Shown here one piece after another: positions 15,315-24,531 of a stretch of 53,221 nucleotides of DNA. The stretch comes from Deltaproteobacteria bacterium (lineage in GTDB: Bacteria; Desulfobacterota; GWC2-55-46; DRQE01). Position numbers and translations under genes: made by a program. The notes beneath the pieces are model-generated. The model was not told where the DNA came from and did no database searches. It saw only the letters and a list, made by a program, of their open reading frames with translations. Numbering within the stretch: position 1 is the stretch's first letter; each line of letters begins with the position of its first letter. The stretch is from assembly GCA_030636245.1 (NCBI GenBank), contig DAOVXI010000001.1, positions 1 through 53,221 on the forward strand, read 5' to 3'.

Positions 15315-17948
15315 TTGAGCGAAGATCTTTTCGGATACTCTGTTGAGGAATTCAAGGAGGAGGCAAAAGAGCTCCTTGAAAGAAGCGAAGGTATTATTGC
15401 CAAGATCGCTGAGGACCCGAGTGACAATGAACACGTGAACGCACTTTTCCGTGCCATACATTCGCTTAAAGGTAGCTCCGGTTATGTTGGTCAGAATGAT
15501 ATAAATAATTTTGCTCATGGCTTTGAGAGTCTTTTGGGCATACTCAGAAATAAAAAACAAGAGGTGACCGACGAGGTTGTTAATGTCATTCAGCGTTCAT
15601 GCGATTACCTTGAGGATCTTGTTTTCCATCCTGAAACAACCGAAGTGCTTCATCTTGATGAATCAATTACCGATGTATATGAAATGGTAAAAGGTGCCTT
15701 TAAGGGCCGCACCGGGGCGCAGCCACAAGCGGCCGCACCAGAGCCGGTACAGGCACCATCCCCGACGCCTCCTATCCAGGAAGCTCAGCCTCAGGAGGGT
15801 TTGAGCGAGGAGCCTGTGTCAACACAGGTTGAAGCGCCGGTAGCCGAAGCGCCACAGGTTACCGAGGTGGCAAAACCAGAGATCATGCATTCAGAGGAAG
15901 AGCATGCCCGTCCGCCTGAAGAGCTTACAGCTGCTGACAGCCCTGAGGACTTTGTCTTTACCGAAGAGGCCCCAGACGCAGAGCCGGTAGATCACTCGGA
16001 CATGGATCAGGGCGATGTTATAAAGATAACCCTCACGCAGTCGCTTGAGGCGCTTAAGAATGCGCTTAGAGAAGATCGCCCTAACAAAGATGATGTTGAG
16101 AAGTATATAGGCAAACTTAGAGATACGGTAAGCTGGGCCTTTGGTGATGATATGCCAACGACGACCATTGCTCTTGAGGAGATGGAGTCACTCGTTTTAG
16201 GCACAGATGTGCTTGGAGCGCGGGAGCTTACCATGCTGAGGAAGGGCTTTGTTATGATGGCCCCGGAGATCATGAGAGAACTCGGTATTGACGTAGGGGG
16301 TCCGAGCAGCTCTGTTAAAAAAGAAGAAGAGGTAGAAGACAGCAGTGAAGCCGAACAGATGCGAGGAGCCTCAAGGGAAGATATCGTAAAGATAGCGCTT
16401 ACGAATAACCTCGAAGCACTTACCTTATACCTTGAAGAGGAAAACCTTAATGTTCAAGAGTTGCATAAGGCAATTGGAAAACTTCATGATCTAAACAGAT
16501 GGGCCTTCAATGAAAATGCTGAAGCATCAATGTCGCTTATTGCGATGGAGGACCTTCTTAAAAGAGTTGATGACCCGGAAAGTAACAAAGAGATCAGGAT
16601 AAGGGGTTCGCTGCTTAAAAAAGAATTAATGCCTTTGATAGAAACAAGCCTTGTTTCCGATAGAGCCGAGGTGGGCACAGAGTATCACGAGCCTGTTGCT
16701 GTTGCACCTGTTCCGAAGGAAAAAGAAATAGAGTCACCCTTAATTAGAGTGCCGGTCGACTCTGCGCCTACTACGCCGCCGCCTGCTCTAGATCAAGAAG
16801 AGAGACCTGCTCCCATACAAAAGGGTCGCAGAGTTGTTGCAAAAAAAGCAAGTCCTCAAAGTGCGGCGAGTCTTAAGATACGTTCCGAGGACCTGGAAAA
16901 CCTTATCGGTACCGTCGGAACTTTAAAGGGGATCAAAGAAGAAGATTTTCAGAAACTTCAGGCCGCTACACTTCAGCTAAGAATGATCCCGGTCGGAGAG
17001 ATCTTCAGCCGTTTTAAGAAAGTTGTAAGGGATCTATCCGAAGAGCTGGGTAAGCCCATGCGTCTGGAGCTTTCAGGAGAGTCGGTTAAACTTGATAAAG
17101 CCATAGCGGACAAACTGACAGAGCCACTTATGCACATGGTTAGGAATGCGGCAAGTCATGGCATAGAAAGTGAGGCGGAACGCTCGGCGCTTGGCAAGGG
17201 CCCAGCGATAATAAAGTTAAGCGCGGCTCAGGAAGGTGGACAGGTCGTAATACAGGTGGCTGACAACGGCAAGGGAATAAGCCTTGCAAAGGTCCGGGGA
17301 AAAGGTATTAAGCTTGGACTTATAAAGGAAGAAGATTCCGTTGGAATGACCGAGAAGAAGATACTTGACCTTATTTTCTCGCCGGGGTTCTCTACACATG
17401 AAGGGGCTGACAAGATATCCGGACGTGGTGTTGGTATGGATGTTGTAAAAGATGCGATAACCTCCATTCAAGGGGTCGTTTCCATAGATACACGCGAGAA
17501 CTTCGGAACAACATTTAACCTTCAACTCCCGCTAACCCTTGCTATAATAAGAGGCCTGGTCCTTCAGCAAAGCGATTCCAAAATAGCCGTTCCTGCGGCT
17601 TCTGTTGACAGGGTAATGAATATGATGGCAAAGGAGATCGAAGAGGCAAGCTTTATGGATAAGAACAGGGTTTGTCTTTATTTACAGGAAGAGGGAGAGG
17701 TTATGCCTATAGTTAACTTCTCAGAGGTTTTTGGTTTCGAACCTTCTTCTGATAAAAGATGCGTTGTTTTGATAAGGATAGGCGGGGGGCATAAGGTGGC
17801 TTTGATAGTTGATGAAGCGCTTGGTCGTCAGCCGCTTACCATTAAACCGTTGGATAAGTTTTCTGAGACAAAATACTTCTCAAGTGCTTCAATGATAGAA
17901 GAGGATGTAGTGCTTATACTTAATATACCTAGCTTGTTGGCTGCGTAA
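15315..17948 (+). CDS. cheA: CheA-type chemotaxis histidine kinase with duplicated central module
   Basis: 877-aa cytosolic kinase that phosphorylates CheY/CheB partners. The P1 HPt domain carries H49 in AIHSLKGSSGYVG. A Pro/Glu-rich linker (~130-230) leads to two tandem ~90-residue helical repeats starting at residues 234 and 356, with 21 of the first 44 aligned positions identical. The P3 segment before LRMIPVGEIFSRF is about 20 residues shorter than usual. The ATPase has N-box HMVRNAASHGIE (607-618), VADNGKGI and SGRGVGMDVV; the usual Asp of the N-box is Ser. A CheW-like P5 ends the protein. The TTG start directly follows the previous stop, with GGAGGAG 8 nt upstream. No receiver is fused. 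Confidence 0.93.
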   Translation: MSEDLFGYSVEEFKEEAKELLERSEGIIAKIAEDPSDNEHVNALFRAIHSLKGSSGYVGQNDINNFAHGFESLLGILRNKKQEVTDEVVNVIQRSCDYLEDLVFHPETTEVLHLDESITDVYEMVKGAFKGRTGAQPQAAAPEPVQAPSPTPPIQEAQPQEGLSEEPVSTQVEAPVAEAPQVTEVAKPEIMHSEEEHARPPEELTAADSPEDFVFTEEAPDAEPVDHSDMDQGDVIKITLTQSLEALKNALREDRPNKDDVEKYIGKLRDTVSWAFGDDMPTTTIALEEMESLVLGTDVLGARELTMLRKGFVMMAPEIMRELGIDVGGPSSSVKKEEEVEDSSEAEQMRGASREDIVKIALTNNLEALTLYLEEENLNVQELHKAIGKLHDLNRWAFNENAEASMSLIAMEDLLKRVDDPESNKEIRIRGSLLKKELMPLIETSLVSDRAEVGTEYHEPVAVAPVPKEKEIESPLIRVPVDSAPTTPPPALDQEERPAPIQKGRRVVAKKASPQSAASLKIRSEDLENLIGTVGTLKGIKEEDFQKLQAATLQLRMIPVGEIFSRFKKVVRDLSEELGKPMRLELSGESVKLDKAIADKLTEPLMHMVRNAASHGIESEAERSALGKGPAIIKLSAAQEGGQVVIQVADNGKGISLAKVRGKGIKLGLIKEEDSVGMTEKKILDLIFSPGFSTHEGADKISGRGVGMDVVKDAITSIQGVVSIDTRENFGTTFNLQLPLTLAIIRGLVLQQSDSKIAVPAASVDRVMNMMAKEIEEASFMDKNRVCLYLQEEGEVMPIVNFSEVFGFEPSSDKRCVVLIRIGGGHKVALIVDEALGRQPLTIKPLDKFSETKYFSSASMIEEDVVLILNIPSLLAA

Positions 17949-17986
17949 CTTAGAACGTTAATCTTAATTATCTTAAGGAGGAAGTG

Positions 17987-18373
17987 ATGTCGGATAAAAA
18001 AAAGGTTTTGGCCTTGGATGATCAGAAGTCGATGCAGAACATATTGAATTTTTCACTGAAAAAAGAGTTTGATGTAACAATTGTTGGTACTTCTGACGAT
18101 GCGATAAGTAAGGCAAAAGGAGAGAGCTTTGATTTTATTCTCCTGGACATTGTTCTTGATAATGACACAAGGGACGGGATAGGGGTTGCCCAAGAGCTTC
18201 AGGGAGCAGGCATAAACACACCGGTTGCGTTCTTGTCATCGCTTACTCAGGACAGCCTTGCGGATGACCAGAAGGAAAGGGCATCAGGGTTAAACAACAT
18301 AAAGTTCTATCAAACCAAACCGATACAACCTGATGACCTTGTAAAAAAGATATACGGTGTTGTGGGAGAATAG
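17987..18373 (+). CDS. CheY-like single-domain response regulator
   Basis: Stand-alone receiver of 128 aa. VLALDDQKS gives the acidic pair, FILLDIVLDN the phospho-acceptor Asp, and the Lys lies in YQTKPI. The ATG at 17987 has AAGGAGG 5 nt upstream; an in-frame GTG three bases earlier would be too close. The usual Thr/Ser before the beta-5 strand appears as LSS. There is no output domain, so it probably carries phosphate from CheA to a motor, pilus or other target (inference). Confidence 0.9.
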   Translation: MSDKKKVLALDDQKSMQNILNFSLKKEFDVTIVGTSDDAISKAKGESFDFILLDIVLDNDTRDGIGVAQELQGAGINTPVAFLSSLTQDSLADDQKERASGLNNIKFYQTKPIQPDDLVKKIYGVVGE

Positions 18374-18427
18374 GCAGCCGGTCAATTAGACGGTTACTTT
18401 ATAAAAGTTAATTTAGCGAATAAGATT

Positions 18428-18934
18428 ATGGCAAAGATAAAGATCCTTACATTTTTAATAAACGACAGATACTTTGCGTTGCCCTCGGCCAGCATCAAGG
18501 AGATCCTTGACTCCGAGAAGAGCATCAAGCAGATATTTTATAATAGGGGCGGAGCCTTAAGGGGTTTGCTTGTTTATGAAGGGGATATGATATCTGTGCT
18601 TGATACAGAGATACTTCTTGATATTGCAAGCAACGGCAATGGTAACGGTAAGGGTACGGCCCTTGGGATGGATAAGCTTGTACTTATCTGTAAGGACAGG
18701 GAGCTTGAAAGAGCCATAGCGATAGTTATAAATTCGATCGATTGCATGGAAACCATTGAAGAAGAAGAACTTAAACTCTCGCAGGATGAGAGTGCAACAT
18801 ATACGAGAGGTTTTATTAAAGAAGGTAAGGGTGAAGAGCAAAGGGTTGTAACGGTACTTGATCTTAAAAAGTTTCTCGAATACTCCGGCAAAAGAATAGA
18901 GTCGCTGGAGAGTGGGGAAAGAGTAATAAATTAA
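18428..18934 (+). CDS. cheW: CheW-like coupling protein
   Basis: 168-aa adaptor linking receptor and CheA in chemosensory arrays. The CheW fold is recognisable from ILTFLINDRYFALPSASIKEIL at the N-terminus, YEGDMISVLDTEILL in the middle and KLVLICKDRELERAIAIVINSIDCM, followed by a C-terminal VTVLDLKKFLEY. A glycine/asparagine-rich loop (NGNGNGKG) interrupts the middle. Sequence is divergent from E. coli CheW. It lies 54 bp after the CheY-like gene and 25 bp before the receptor gene. Confidence 0.85.
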   Translation: MAKIKILTFLINDRYFALPSASIKEILDSEKSIKQIFYNRGGALRGLLVYEGDMISVLDTEILLDIASNGNGNGKGTALGMDKLVLICKDRELERAIAIVINSIDCMETIEEEELKLSQDESATYTRGFIKEGKGEEQRVVTVLDLKKFLEYSGKRIESLESGERVIN

Positions 18935-18959
18935 AAAACCAGACTTAAGGAGAGTCGGC

Positions 18960-20963
18960 ATGAAAAAATCGATCGGAAATACCATCGGTGAAATTTTTAA
19001 ACTCAACCTGAGAAAGATAACGCGAAATTTTTATGTGCTCACGGTTGCATCAGTTGTTGTCGGGTTGATTATTTACGTTGAGGTTAGTTCCATTTGGAGT
19101 AAGGTTGAAGCCGTTAAGGATGGTTCTCTTCCGCTGCTCATACAATCGCAGAAAACAGATAACGCGCTTGGTGATACAAAACTTGTTATTGAAAAACTTT
19201 ATGATGCGACGGAGCCGGGGGTTAGGGATATTCTCCTTTTAACAATTCAGGAGACTAACAAGGTTTATAAATTGGAGCTTAATAAACTGGTTGTTATGCT
19301 TTCCTCGGAGTCAGCACAAGCGATTAAGACAAAGCTTCAAAAAGTATCTAGTACATATATTCAACTTTTTGAGAAAGGCATACCGGATACCGCCGCTGCA
19401 TACAATAATTTGGCGAATGTTAAGGGTGCGCTTATGGAGGTTAACACATATACACTTGAGACGATCGCCACTGACTTTAATGCATCACAGGCCGCGAAAA
19501 ATAACGCTACCATTGTTATCGTCTTTACTATTCTTGCAGCCATCGGTGGAATGATCATAACAAGTCTTGTTCTTACCGGAGTTGTCAGTCAGCCGGTTAC
19601 GAATGTTGCCGACTCGCTTGCCAAAAACACCCTTGATATAGAAAGCGTGCTTGGTGAGATAAGTGAAGGTGCAAAGGCACAAACAGAGATCGTCAAGAAC
19701 GCCACAAAGGATCTTGAGGATATGATAATTAATATTATTCAGGGTAGCATTACCTTGAGCGTTGAAAAGCAGTCTGAGATATCAGGTGTTTTTGCAGAGT
19801 TTTTAAGACAGTTCGTTGAAAGGACATCTGCTGAGATCGCCATGGGTATGATGACCGTTTCACAACAGTCACAGGAAGCTCGTAGCGAGATGGATAAGTT
19901 TGTTAAAGAGCTTGCCAATGTTGAGGGTAACATTAAGGACCAGGAGACAGCTGTTCTTGGTATGGTTGACGCGGTCAGATTGATCGCATCATCCAATGAA
20001 GATATTAAGAAGAAAACAATCACCTCAACAGAGGTTGCTGATAAAGCCACAAGGATGGCCGCGGAGGGTCAGGAGAGAATTGGTGTTATCTCTGAGGAAC
20101 TTCAGGATGTACGTAAATCCTCAGAGGGTGTTGCCGAGATAACCGAGTCACTCGCGAAGATTACGGAAAACATTAAAATACTCGCACTTAACATGAGTCT
20201 AAAGGTCGAAGATATTCGAGATGATACGGGTAAGTCATACGGGTTTGAGGCCATGAGTGCCAGGGTTCAGGAGCTAGCCGAAGAGGTTGAAGGCTTGCTC
20301 GAGAACTCTAAAGAGATGATTTTGCCTACCATTAAAGCTATTACAAAAGTTAGTGGCGATGCGGAACAGGCAAAAGAGCTTATCACAGAGGTTGCAAGAT
20401 CAATTAAAGAAGCTGATGAAGAAAGTAAAGCTATCGCAATTGAGATCGATACTCAGAGTGTTGAGATCTCAAGGGTTGAAAAGTCTGCACAGGGATTGAG
20501 TGAGTTGGCCAAGAAATCAACGGAAACAATTAGTGAGCAGACAAAGCTAGTTAAAGATGTTGATGAAATGCTTGGAGAATCGGTTACGCTGGTTGACAGT
20601 GTTAGTGCGCAGACCAACGAAGCGAACGAAGCCGCTCGAAAAGTTAATGACATGATGGAGGAGCTTAAGGCCTCAATGAGCAGCATTGAGGAGGGCACAG
20701 GACTATTGACCGAAAAAAGTGTTGAGCTTTCCGAGATATTTGAGACCATTAGTGTTCAGTCCGCAAAGAACCTTGACGGAGCTGAAAGACTTGAGGTCGT
20801 CTCTAACGCTGTTAGGGATGTTGCCGGAAGACTATCATATGTTGTTCAGGGCGGAAAAGGAGAGGGCAACGGAGCGGCACAGGCCCGGGGAAAGGGTAGC
20901 CAGGAGCAGGTAGTGGAAGATGTGGCCGCCGCCGGGTCAAAGGAAACACCGCCGGTTGCCTGA
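18960..20963 (+). CDS. Transmembrane methyl-accepting-chemotaxis-like receptor with atypical hairpin tip
   Basis: 667-aa receptor. Membrane helices at about 25-44 and 182-206 bracket a ~135-residue helical periplasmic domain of 4-helix-bundle type. No HAMP domain is obvious after the second helix. The cytoplasmic part is a long alpha-helical hairpin. Its turn reads ITENIKILALNMSLKV then EDIRDDTGKSYGFEAMSARV (about 402-437), clearly homologous to the MCP tip (TNLLALNAAIEAARAGE) but lacking its EAAR core. No C-terminal CheR/CheB tether pentapeptide is present; the tail is Gly/Ala/Glu-rich. It is the last gene of the operon, before a terminator. Confidence 0.85.
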   Translation: MKKSIGNTIGEIFKLNLRKITRNFYVLTVASVVVGLIIYVEVSSIWSKVEAVKDGSLPLLIQSQKTDNALGDTKLVIEKLYDATEPGVRDILLLTIQETNKVYKLELNKLVVMLSSESAQAIKTKLQKVSSTYIQLFEKGIPDTAAAYNNLANVKGALMEVNTYTLETIATDFNASQAAKNNATIVIVFTILAAIGGMIITSLVLTGVVSQPVTNVADSLAKNTLDIESVLGEISEGAKAQTEIVKNATKDLEDMIINIIQGSITLSVEKQSEISGVFAEFLRQFVERTSAEIAMGMMTVSQQSQEARSEMDKFVKELANVEGNIKDQETAVLGMVDAVRLIASSNEDIKKKTITSTEVADKATRMAAEGQERIGVISEELQDVRKSSEGVAEITESLAKITENIKILALNMSLKVEDIRDDTGKSYGFEAMSARVQELAEEVEGLLENSKEMILPTIKAITKVSGDAEQAKELITEVARSIKEADEESKAIAIEIDTQSVEISRVEKSAQGLSELAKKSTETISEQTKLVKDVDEMLGESVTLVDSVSAQTNEANEAARKVNDMMEELKASMSSIEEGTGLLTEKSVELSEIFETISVQSAKNLDGAERLEVVSNAVRDVAGRLSYVVQGGKGEGNGAAQARGKGSQEQVVEDVAAAGSKETPPVA

Positions 20964-21021
20964 TAAGACGGCCAACGTAGTATTTATGCGGGAGCTGTTC
21001 GAGCAGTAGTATTATAATAAT

Positions 21022-21058
21022 AACGGGCCGCGTAAGCGGCCTTTATTGTATTTTTCAA
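21022..21058 (+). terminator. Rho-independent terminator of the chemosensory operon
   Basis: GGCCGC-GTAA-GCGGCC (21026-21041) is a perfect 6-bp stem on a GNRA-like tetraloop, followed by TTTATTGTATTTTT. It lies 60 bp after the receptor stop codon. Confidence 0.85.
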
Positions 21059-21135
21059 GTTATATCTTGGTCGTTTTATAGAGATATAAAAAAAATTAAA
21101 AAACATCTTTTAATTCATAGAAGTTTTTTGTATGA

Positions 21136-21164
21136 TTAATAAGATAAGCAATATCATTTATATA
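21136..21164 (+). promoter_or_regulatory. Candidate promoter placing +1 at the dcd start codon
   Basis: TTAATA (21136-21141), a 17-nt spacer and TATATA (21159-21164) in an AT-rich stretch. The predicted start falls on the ATG at 21171. The six bases before the ATG are TAAAAA with no Shine-Dalgarno. Confidence 0.35.
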
Positions 21165-21170
21165 TAAAAA

Positions 21171-22316
21171 ATGGCTAAATTAAAGAACGGGGTATTCAGT
21201 TACGAAGAACTAACCAAAGCGGTCGCCAAGGGCGTTATCCGTTCTAGTGCCCCTATTGAGGAATCACAGATACAGCCGGCAAGCCTGGACCTAAGGCTCG
21301 GCCCCCGCGTTTACAGACTTGTCTCAAGCTTTCTTCCCGAGTATGAAGATGTATTGGGTAAGCTACACAAGCCGGATATCTACGGCTCTGATCTTGTAAT
21401 GTATGAGATGGATATTAGTGAGGGTGCGATCCTTGAAAAAGGGAATGTCTATCTTATCCCCCTTATGGAGGAGCTTGACCTGCCGAAAACAGTTGAGGGC
21501 AAGGCCAACCCGAAGAGCACAACCGGACGGCTCGATATCTTCACCCGTGTTATAACCGACAACAACCCGAGGTTTGACGAGATACCGGCAGGCTATAAAG
21601 GCGGGCTCTATCTCGAGGTAATGCCGCGTTCATTTACAATAAAAGTAGCAAAGGGTCAGAGCCTTGTTCAGTTGAGGTTGAGGAAGGGAAGCTGTGTTGT
21701 TGGGGATACACCGCTTAAGAAGCTCAACACGGAAGTTGGCCTTTTGTATGACGGAAGAAAATCTCTCGGCAGCAAGGACGTTAGGATATCCGATGGACTC
21801 TTTATGAGTGTTGACCTTGTGGGCGGCACCGATGGAATAGTTGGTTATAAGTCAAAACGCAACAGCCATGTGGTAGATCTTACTAAAAAAGGTTTTTACA
21901 GGGTTGATGATTTCTGGGAGCCGATATACAAGAACGCAAAGAATACTCTTATACTTGAACCGGAAGAGTTTTACATTCTTGCAAGCAAAGAAAAGATCCG
22001 TATTCCGACAAAGTACGCCTCTGAGATGGTTCCCTATGAGGCCGGTTCAGGGGAGCTACGCACACACTACGCAGGGTTTTTCGACCCCGGGTTTGGCTAT
22101 GGTGGAAAAGGTGAGTTAAAAGGAACAAAAGCTGTGCTTGAGGTAAGGGCTCACGATGTGCCGTTCATGATAGCTCACGGTCAGACGTTCTGTAAGCTCT
22201 TTTTTGAAAAAATGATGGAGGTTCCGGAGAAGATCTACGGACCTAAGATAGGCTCATCATATCAGTATCAAAACATAACGCTAAGTAAGCAGTTCAAGCA
22301 GGACCAGGGTTCATAG
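21171..22316 (+). CDS. dcd: Long-form 2'-deoxycytidine 5'-triphosphate deaminase (double dCTP deaminase-like domains)
   Basis: Makes dUTP from dCTP for thymidylate synthesis. At 381 aa it is about twice the ~190-residue E. coli Dcd and matches the long form found in several Gram-negative phyla. Two dUTPase-fold halves can be seen. The first has IQPASLDLRLGPRVYRL and VEGKANPKSTTGRLDIFTRVI. The second has ILASKEKIRIPTKYASEMVPYEAGSGELRTHYAGFFDPGFGYG and ends AHGQTFCKLFFEKM. No Shine-Dalgarno precedes the ATG. It is followed 50 bp later by ftsK. Confidence 0.85.
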   Translation: MAKLKNGVFSYEELTKAVAKGVIRSSAPIEESQIQPASLDLRLGPRVYRLVSSFLPEYEDVLGKLHKPDIYGSDLVMYEMDISEGAILEKGNVYLIPLMEELDLPKTVEGKANPKSTTGRLDIFTRVITDNNPRFDEIPAGYKGGLYLEVMPRSFTIKVAKGQSLVQLRLRKGSCVVGDTPLKKLNTEVGLLYDGRKSLGSKDVRISDGLFMSVDLVGGTDGIVGYKSKRNSHVVDLTKKGFYRVDDFWEPIYKNAKNTLILEPEEFYILASKEKIRIPTKYASEMVPYEAGSGELRTHYAGFFDPGFGYGGKGELKGTKAVLEVRAHDVPFMIAHGQTFCKLFFEKMMEVPEKIYGPKIGSSYQYQNITLSKQFKQDQGS

Positions 22317-22366
22317 CTTTATTATCATAAGGTTCACGTAAATCTTTAAGCAGTTCCTAATTTTAT

Positions 22367-24529
22367 ATGGCCAAAACACAGAACGAGAAAAAAACAAGGA
22401 CCTTTAAGGCGGAGATCATCGCGATAATATTTTTCGCGCTGATGCTGCTTACCGGGGGTAGCCTTGTTTTTTTTAATAAAGGTGATGCCGGTACATTTGG
22501 GCTTATCGGCAATAATGTCTCTGTTGTGCTTTTCACCCTTATCGGTTACTCAGCATACATCCTCCCTGTTCTTTTCGGATACCTAAGTTACAGGTTTGCC
22601 TTTAGAGAAGGTCTCGCACTTCGCATATCAATCCCTATTAGCCTTGGGCTGCTTATTGTCGCTAGCTCCGGGCTCTTTGTTCTATTACTGGGCAGTGAGG
22701 TTGCGGGAGGACTTATCGGTAAGATCGGTGCAAACAACCTGGTTCATTTCGTTGGCCTTCCGGGCAGCATAATAATTTTACTGGCTATTCTACTAGCGTC
22801 ACTCCGTGTGGGCACGGGTATCTCGCTTATAAGCTTCTTTGAGAAAATCTTCTTTGGATGCCGTATCATAATCATTTACGGGATAAACGCCTATAAAAAA
22901 ATTGTTGGATTGATAAAGGCAGGTAAAAAATCAGCTGAAACCATAAAAGAGGCAAGGGCTGAAAAGAAGGCAAAGAAGGAAGAAAAAAAGGAAAAAGAAG
23001 TAAAAAGAAAAAGCCCTACGATAGTTACCAAGCCGGAAGCAAAGCCAAAGAAAAAACCGGCAACAGCAGCGCAGGAGAAGTTTGAATTCTTAAGCCCCGA
23101 GGGTAAATTCCAGTTGCCGCATATTGATCTGATGACGCCGCTCCCTAGGAAGATGGACAAGGTTGATAAGCAAAGTCTTTTAACGAATTCCAAAATACTT
23201 GAGCAGAAGCTTGTTGATTTTGACGTCAACGGTCAAGTGCTAGCGGTAAGGCCGGGACCTGTTGTTACAACATATGAGTTTGAGCCTGCACCCGGGATCA
23301 AGGTAAATAAGATATTGAACCTTGCTGATGACTTGGCGCTTGCGATGCGTGCTACATCCATGAGAATTCTCGCGCCGATTCCCGGAAAAGCTGTTGTTGG
23401 AATAGAGGTTCCTAACGCCATACGCGAGTCGATATTGTTACGTGAGATGCTTGAAAGCAGAGAGTTCGTAAAGAACAAAAGTAAACTCGCCTTGGCATTT
23501 GGTAAAGACATCTCAGGCGAGACCTTTGTGGCAGACCTTGCAAAGATGCCGCATCTGCTTGTAGCGGGAGCCACGGGCGCGGGAAAAAGTGTTTTTATTA
23601 ACACACTTATTTTAAGCATTCTTTATAAGTCCACACCCGAGGACGTAAGATTTCTCATGGTAGATCCAAAGATGTTAGAGCTCTCCGCTTATGAAGGAAT
23701 ACCTCATTTGCTTACACCCGTTGTAACGGATCCTAAGCGTGCGACAGCAATGCTCAAGAGCATTGTTATAGAGATGGAAAAACGATATAAGCTTATGAGT
23801 GAGGTTGGCGCAAAAAATATTGACAGCTATAATGAAAAGGTCGTGGCAGAGCCTACGCATAAAGATACGGAACATAAGAAGCTGCCTTTTATCGTGGTTA
23901 TAGTAGATGAGCTCGCGGACCTGATGATGACAGCAGGCAAGGATGTTGAAGAGTCCTTGGTAAGGCTATCACAGATGGCTAGAGCCGCAGGCATCCACCT
24001 TGTGCTTGCGACCCAAAGACCATCGGTCGATGTAATAACGGGGATCATAAAGGCTAACTTCCCGGCAAGGGTTTCCTTTCAGGTTCCCTCAAGGACCGAC
24101 TCAAGAACAATTCTTGACTCTATGGGTGCAGAAACCCTTCTTGGTCAGGGAGATATGCTGTTCATGCCTCCCGGCTCGGCAAAGTTAAGCAGGCTCCATG
24201 GTGCGTTTGTCAGTGAAGAAGAGATCAAAAGAGTTACAAAGTATTTAAAGAAACAAGGAAAACCGGCCTACGATAAGGTTATCGCTGAAGCAAAGGCCCC
24301 ATCAGTCGTGCCTGGTGAGCAGGATTATGATGAAGAGTTTATGGAGCGATTTGATGCGGCGGTTAAGCTAGTAAGCGGTCTTGAAACAATAAGCACATCA
24401 TACCTTCAACGTAGATTCCGTGTCGGTTATAATACGGCGGCAAGGATAATAGAGAAGATGGAGCAGGACGGTGTTGTTGGTCCCGCGCAGGGAAGTCGCC
24501 CGAGAGAAGTTCTTAAGAGGGATACATAA
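22367..24529 (+). CDS. ftsK: DNA translocase FtsK
   Basis: Septum-anchored hexameric translocase that clears chromosome ends and activates XerCD. The 720 aa have about four N-terminal membrane helices (~residues 15-190), a short Lys-rich linker (~195-235) and the RecA-like motor. Walker A GATGAGKS covers 401-408 and Walker B VVIVDELADLMM includes D514. The C-terminal winged-helix gamma domain reads STSYLQRRFRVGYNTAARIIEKMEQDGVVGP. The linker is much shorter than in E. coli FtsK (1329 aa), as in many bacteria. lolA follows 2 bp after the stop, a frequent FtsK neighbour. Confidence 0.96.
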   Translation: MAKTQNEKKTRTFKAEIIAIIFFALMLLTGGSLVFFNKGDAGTFGLIGNNVSVVLFTLIGYSAYILPVLFGYLSYRFAFREGLALRISIPISLGLLIVASSGLFVLLLGSEVAGGLIGKIGANNLVHFVGLPGSIIILLAILLASLRVGTGISLISFFEKIFFGCRIIIIYGINAYKKIVGLIKAGKKSAETIKEARAEKKAKKEEKKEKEVKRKSPTIVTKPEAKPKKKPATAAQEKFEFLSPEGKFQLPHIDLMTPLPRKMDKVDKQSLLTNSKILEQKLVDFDVNGQVLAVRPGPVVTTYEFEPAPGIKVNKILNLADDLALAMRATSMRILAPIPGKAVVGIEVPNAIRESILLREMLESREFVKNKSKLALAFGKDISGETFVADLAKMPHLLVAGATGAGKSVFINTLILSILYKSTPEDVRFLMVDPKMLELSAYEGIPHLLTPVVTDPKRATAMLKSIVIEMEKRYKLMSEVGAKNIDSYNEKVVAEPTHKDTEHKKLPFIVVIVDELADLMMTAGKDVEESLVRLSQMARAAGIHLVLATQRPSVDVITGIIKANFPARVSFQVPSRTDSRTILDSMGAETLLGQGDMLFMPPGSAKLSRLHGAFVSEEEIKRVTKYLKKQGKPAYDKVIAEAKAPSVVPGEQDYDEEFMERFDAAVKLVSGLETISTSYLQRRFRVGYNTAARIIEKMEQDGVVGPAQGSRPREVLKRDT

Positions 24530-24531
24530 AA

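Noticed and set aside
22345..22369. ftsK considered as a further leaderless gene
   Set aside because: No -10 box stands at the right distance before its ATG; it is more likely co-transcribed with dcd.
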